A stretch of DNA of 57,099 bases from Polynucleobacter sp. AP-Reno-20A-A9. Its GTDB lineage: Bacteria > Pseudomonadota > Gammaproteobacteria > Burkholderiales > Burkholderiaceae. Of the stretch, positions 53,704-57,099 are shown piece by piece (the stretch's first letter is position 1; each line of letters opens with the position of its first letter). Under the pieces are notes generated by a model that was not told where the DNA came from, made no database searches, and saw only the letters and a program-made list of their open reading frames with translations. The DNA lies in assembly GCF_018882085.1 (NCBI RefSeq), contig NZ_JACVPB010000013.1, positions 1-57,099 on the forward strand, read 5' to 3'. The position numbers were made by a program, and so were the translations under genes.

Positions 53704-54428
53704 CGGTAATCACCATTCGGGACCTCACCAAGGAATTTGAGGGTCAGTTAGTCCTCTCGGGGATTAACCTGGACTTGCAGCAAGGCGAAGTGAAAGTCCT
53801 GATGGGCTCTTCTGGTAGTGGTAAATCAACCCTCTTAAGATGCTTAAATCGCTTGGTAGAGCCTACCTCCGGATCAATTCAATTCAAGGGCAATGAGATC
53901 TTAGGTCCCAACGTAGATGTTCGGCAATTACGCAAGCAAATTGGCTTTGTATTTCAGCAATTTGCTTTGTATAGCCATCTCACCGTATTAGAAAATGTCA
54001 CATTAGCCCTGCGTAAGTTAGAAGGTATGGGGCCTAAAGAAGCTAATGAAAAGGCTTTGCATGAGTTATCTCGTTTTGAGATGACCTTCCATCAAAGCAA
54101 GTATCCCTCGCAATTGTCCGGCGGGCAAAAGCAGCGTGTTGCTATTGCACGAGCTTTAGCGATGGACCCAGCCGTATTGCTACTTGATGAGCCAACCTCA
54201 GCCCTGGATCCCATCATGTCTCGTGATGTTGGCGATCTCATTAACCGCTTGCATCACAATGGGATCACCATGATTTGCGTAACTCATGATTTGGGTTTAG
54301 CAAGTGCTATTTCTGATCGGGTGCTGTTTTTGGATAAGGGCATCATTCGTGCAGATGAGCGCATTGATGTTCTCGCCAATAATCATTCAGATCCAGAGCT
54401 GCAAGCTTTCTTTGGCAAGAGAGAGTAG
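53700..54428 (+). CDS. Amino-acid ABC transporter ATP-binding protein
   Basis: A 242-residue ATPase of the polar amino-acid uptake (HisP/GlnQ) group. Walker A GSSGSGKST near 38, Q-loop FVFQQFALYSHLTVLENV, signature SQLSGGQKQRVAIARAL and Walker B AVLLLDEPTSALDP are all complete, with H-loop VTHD. The next permease starts two bases after its stop. Confidence 0.94.
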   Translation: MTVITIRDLTKEFEGQLVLSGINLDLQQGEVKVLMGSSGSGKSTLLRCLNRLVEPTSGSIQFKGNEILGPNVDVRQLRKQIGFVFQQFALYSHLTVLENVTLALRKLEGMGPKEANEKALHELSRFEMTFHQSKYPSQLSGGQKQRVAIARALAMDPAVLLLDEPTSALDPIMSRDVGDLINRLHHNGITMICVTHDLGLASAISDRVLFLDKGIIRADERIDVLANNHSDPELQAFFGKRE

Positions 54429-54430
54429 TT

Positions 54431-55102
54431 ATGGCGGGATCTTGGAGCGGTTTTGAGCGTGACCTTCTTGAGCAGATGCCGCTCATATTGGCTGGACTTT
54501 CTAATACTCTCCAATTAGCAGTTGTTATTAGCGTTACAGGATTTTTATTGGGCGTTGTTGTCTTCTATCTGACGCTCAGTAAAAACGTCTTTATCCGCAA
54601 TGCCATTAATGGGTATATCTCCTTCTTTATTGGCATGCCCTTGATCGTGCTCCTGTTCTTGATGTATTACGGACTCCCTCAATGGGGGATCCGACTCAAT
54701 CCATTTACAGTTGCCGTCATCGGATTTACCTTAAATGTGGCCGCTTACAATGCGGCGTATCTAAAAACAGCATTTAACGGCCTGGATAAGAGCCAGCTAG
54801 AGGCCGCTAGAGCACAAGGCTTTAAGCCGTCACAGATATTTCGCTTGATTACTCTGCCGCAGGTATTGCGTACATCAGTGCCAGCATTAACAAATCAAGT
54901 AATAGCTAACCTTAAAGATAGCTCGATTACATTTTTGATTCAGTACACCGAGTTCTTTGCACGAATGCAAGAATTGGCTTCTACCAATTTTCAGTTTTTC
55001 AAAGCCTACTTACTCACCGCTTTAGTATATTTACTCTTAGTTTCCGTAATAGTCTTGGTGGCCAGAAGGATTGAGCGTCGGTTACTAATACCCATTAGCT
55101 GA
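54431..55102 (+). CDS. Amino-acid ABC transporter permease (second)
   Basis: A 223-residue HisMQ-type permease, the partner of the one at 53044. GMPLIVLLFLMYYGLPQWG and the EAA loop QLEAARAQGFKPSQIFRLITLPQ are present. Placement of the ATPase between the two permeases is less usual than permease-permease-ATPase but common enough. The amino-acid permease gene follows 48 bp later and may be on the same transcript. Confidence 0.92.
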   Translation: MAGSWSGFERDLLEQMPLILAGLSNTLQLAVVISVTGFLLGVVVFYLTLSKNVFIRNAINGYISFFIGMPLIVLLFLMYYGLPQWGIRLNPFTVAVIGFTLNVAAYNAAYLKTAFNGLDKSQLEAARAQGFKPSQIFRLITLPQVLRTSVPALTNQVIANLKDSSITFLIQYTEFFARMQELASTNFQFFKAYLLTALVYLLLVSVIVLVARRIERRLLIPIS

Positions 55103-55150
55103 ATTCAGCTTAAGACGGCCAAGTTTGTTTTCACCAGAAATTGGATTTAT

Positions 55151-56590
55151 ATGGACAGTAATCATAAGTTAGAGCGTGGTCTAGGTCAGCGACAAATCGA
55201 AATGATCGCTATCGGTGGCTGCATTGGCACCGGCTTATTTATGGGGTCTGGTAGGACTATATCGATTGCTGGTCCTAGCATCATTTTGATTTATGCCGTT
55301 ATTGGCTGCATCTTATATTTTGTGATGCGGGCAATGGGGGAGTTGCTTCTATCTAATCTGAATTACAAATCCTTTGTTGATTTTTCAGAAGACTTATTAG
55401 GGCCATCAGCAGGCTTCTTTATGGGCTGGACGTATTGGTTTGCCTGGATCGTGGCTGCAATTGCTGAGATTATTGCGATTACTGGCTATATTTCTTTCTG
55501 GTGGCCTAACTTACCTCCTTGGATATCCGCTCTTTCCATTGTGCTTTTATTGCTCACTCTCAATATTCTCAGTGTTAAAGCATTTGGGGAGCTAGAGTTT
55601 TGGTTGGCCATTATCAAAGTGATTGCCATTGTTGGTCTAATTGCCCTCGGGATTTACTTATGTATTACTGGCTTTGTTTCTCCGAGTGGGGTTGCCGCTC
55701 ATATTAGCAATCTCTGGTCATACGGAGGGCTGTTCCCTAATGGAGTCTCGGGATTACTGGGAGGCCTGCAGACTGCCATCTTCGCATTTGCTGGAATGGA
55801 AATCATTGGCACAATGATGGCGGAAACAAAGGATCCAGAGCGGATGCTGCCTGATGCGATTCATAAAATTCCTTTCCGCATCATGATTTTCTATATTGGC
55901 ACTGTCATGGTTTTAATGATGGTGACTCCTTGGGTCGACATTTCTCCTGACGAAAGTCCTTTTGTAGGCATGTTCTCCCTGGTGGGTATGGTGAGCGCTG
56001 CATCCTTGATTAATGGCGTGGTGATTAGTTCGGCTACCTCATCGAGCAATAGCGGTATCTACGCCACATCACGCATGGTGTATGGCTTAGCAAAGAATCA
56101 TCACGCGCCATCTATTTTTGGAAAATTATCCTCCCATAAAATTCCTACTGGAGGCATCTTTTTCGGAACGGGGCTTGTGCTGTCGGCATCCCTCATACTG
56201 ACAACCACGCAGTCCATGATGAGCGCATTTGAATTGGTTGGCAGCGTAACAGCCATCCTCTTTATTTATATTTGGTCGATGATTTTGTTTTCCTATCTTG
56301 CATATCGCAAGCGTTTACCTCAGGCCCATGACGAATCGAAGTTTAAGACCCCTCTGGGTAAAACGATGACTTATGTTGCATTTGTATTTTTTGCTATTGT
56401 GATCTACGCCCTAGGCCTAAACGAAAACACACGTATTGCGCTGTACTTCTTGCCATTATGGTTTGTGGTGCTTGGATTCTTCTACTGGTTCAAGACTCGT
56501 AGAAGTGTGAATCAAAAAGTCTTAATCGCAACCTTTAAGAAAAAAGTCATTGAACAAAATGCTGCTGCAGAAATATATAGAGCCAGATAG
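55151..56590 (+). CDS. cycA: CycA-like amino-acid/proton symporter (glycine, D-alanine, D-serine)
   Basis: A 479-residue APC-superfamily permease with 12 hydrophobic segments. The N-terminus ERGLGQRQIEMIAIGG then CIGTGLFMGSGRTISIAGPS closely follows E. coli CycA, as do FFVMRAMGELLLSNL-like and FAGMEIIGTMMAETKDPER segments. CycA takes up glycine, D-alanine, D-serine and L-alanine. Glycine uptake would fit the glyoxylate and C1 genes in this window, but that link is inference. Confidence 0.85.
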   Translation: MDSNHKLERGLGQRQIEMIAIGGCIGTGLFMGSGRTISIAGPSIILIYAVIGCILYFVMRAMGELLLSNLNYKSFVDFSEDLLGPSAGFFMGWTYWFAWIVAAIAEIIAITGYISFWWPNLPPWISALSIVLLLLTLNILSVKAFGELEFWLAIIKVIAIVGLIALGIYLCITGFVSPSGVAAHISNLWSYGGLFPNGVSGLLGGLQTAIFAFAGMEIIGTMMAETKDPERMLPDAIHKIPFRIMIFYIGTVMVLMMVTPWVDISPDESPFVGMFSLVGMVSAASLINGVVISSATSSSNSGIYATSRMVYGLAKNHHAPSIFGKLSSHKIPTGGIFFGTGLVLSASLILTTTQSMMSAFELVGSVTAILFIYIWSMILFSYLAYRKRLPQAHDESKFKTPLGKTMTYVAFVFFAIVIYALGLNENTRIALYFLPLWFVVLGFFYWFKTRRSVNQKVLIATFKKKVIEQNAAAEIYRAR

Positions 56591-56596
56591 GGATAT

Positions 56597-57070
56597 ATGC
56601 AAACTGTGAATTCTCTAGTTGATGATCTCAAGCTTCTGCCGCATCCAGAGGGTGGCTTTTATCGAGAAATGTATCGTTCACCCACCATTGTTAGCGCTGA
56701 AGGCGCAGGACAAAAGAGTGCCTACACCAGTATTTACTATCTTCTTTCAGGTCAAGACTTCTCATCATGGCATCGCATTAAATCCGATGAGACTTGGTAT
56801 TTTCATAGCGGCTGCGATGTCACTATCTACTTTTTTGATGAAAACAAAGAGCTGCAAACTATTCAACTGGGGCTGGATTCAAAATGCTTGCAGGCTACCA
56901 TTCCTGCCAATGCTTGGTTTGCTGCCAAGCCAATCAGTCAAAACTCGTTTTGCTTAGTGAGTTGTGCTGTAGTGACCTGTCTGGTTTTATCGGACCAATT
57001 TCATCTAGAAACTCTGGCTCCCGTTATTAATTCCTTTTGCCATCCAGCGACAAACTCTGTTGGGGTTTGA
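56597..57070 (+). pseudogene. DUF985 cupin protein, 3' end replaced by an IS
   Basis: The frame starts as a DUF985/cupin_5 protein: LLPHPEGGFYREMYRS, the AYTSIYYLLSGQDFSSWHRI segment, and WYFHSGCDVTIYFF, then PANAWFAAK and CLVSCAV. The expected family ending (APGFxFxDFEL) is absent; from about residue 126 the frame runs into sequence encoding an IS3-type transposase on the other strand and ends at 57070. I infer an IS insertion near 56970. The lost part is short, so residual function is possible. The original function is unknown. Confidence 0.75.
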
Positions 57071-57099
57071 TAATCCAAACTTGAGTGTGGCCTGATTAA
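56969..57099 (-). mobile_element. 3' end of a second IS3-family element
   Basis: On the minus strand, from the window edge to TGA 57003-57001, the frame reads LIRPHSSLDYQTPTEF, then VAGWQKELITGARVSR. This is the C-terminal end of an IS3-family integrase (RPHSSLGYxTPxEF). The bases 56969-57000 (TGTAGTGACC then TGTCTGGTTTTATCGG) look like the terminal inverted repeat. The sequence differs from the left-end transposase, so two different IS3 elements border the window. Confidence 0.8.

Overview
The window looks like a chromosomal contig from a Burkholderiaceae betaproteobacterium, most likely Polynucleobacter or a close freshwater relative. Reasons: moderate GC; compact gene spacing; betaproteobacterial gene neighbourhoods (nadD-rsfS-rlmH-maf-rng, pepA-holC-lgt, lptFG, zapA followed by 6S RNA); and typical protein sequences. 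This is recognition by eye, not a database search. Both ends run into the 3' ends of two different IS3-family transposase genes, so the contig probably broke at repeats.

Layout. 1-470: IS3 end, a 44-codon NUMOD3-like homing-endonuclease remnant, tRNA-Lys(UUU) with terminator. 552-4753: amiC, tsaE, queG, azlCD. 4788-10499: a glycolate/glyoxylate-like module (fused FAD/Fe-S 2-hydroxyacid dehydrogenase, FCD-type GntR regulator, serine-glyoxylate aminotransferase, GlcG/HbpS-like protein) with two identical palindromic operators between the divergent units. 10506-21071: rhlE, gluQ, dnaE, three LPS-type glycosyltransferases, msbA. 21082-31316: rng, maf, rlmH, rsfS, nadD, hemF, purD, yebC, tRNA-Leu(CAA), cysB-like regulator, lptG, lptF. 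31474-34370: pepA, holC, lgt. 34378-41363: a malonate module (LysR regulator, malonyl-CoA decarboxylase, three TRAP transporter genes, malonyl-CoA synthetase). 41364-45314: TSUP permease, 6S RNA, zapA and its small partner, then a BtuB-type receptor behind a cobalamin riboswitch. 45419-52083: the oxalate/formyl-CoA module (Crp/Fnr regulator, oxc, frc, PAS protein, second frc, 10-formyl-THF-hydrolase-like protein). 52271-57070: an amino-acid ABC importer, a CycA-like permease, and a DUF985 cupin cut by an IS.

How the genes work together. Three separate modules process small organic acids: glycolate or another 2-hydroxyacid via glyoxylate to glycine; malonate via malonyl-CoA to acetyl-CoA; oxalate via oxalyl-CoA to formyl-CoA and formate. 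These acids are known photoproducts of humic matter, which fits the inferred habitat. The oxc promoter is the most informative regulatory site: a perfect FNR-type palindrome centred 41.5 bp upstream of the start predicted from a TAATAT -10 element, beside a Crp/Fnr regulator that keeps the FNR-type DNA-reading residues but lacks Fe-S cysteines. Downstream, a second Frc paralogue with changed active-site loops is coupled to a formyl-THF-hydrolase-like protein carrying Gln where the hydrolase family has Ile and the transferases have Asn. That pair may link formyl-CoA to folate C1 metabolism and is the best candidate here for undescribed biochemistry.
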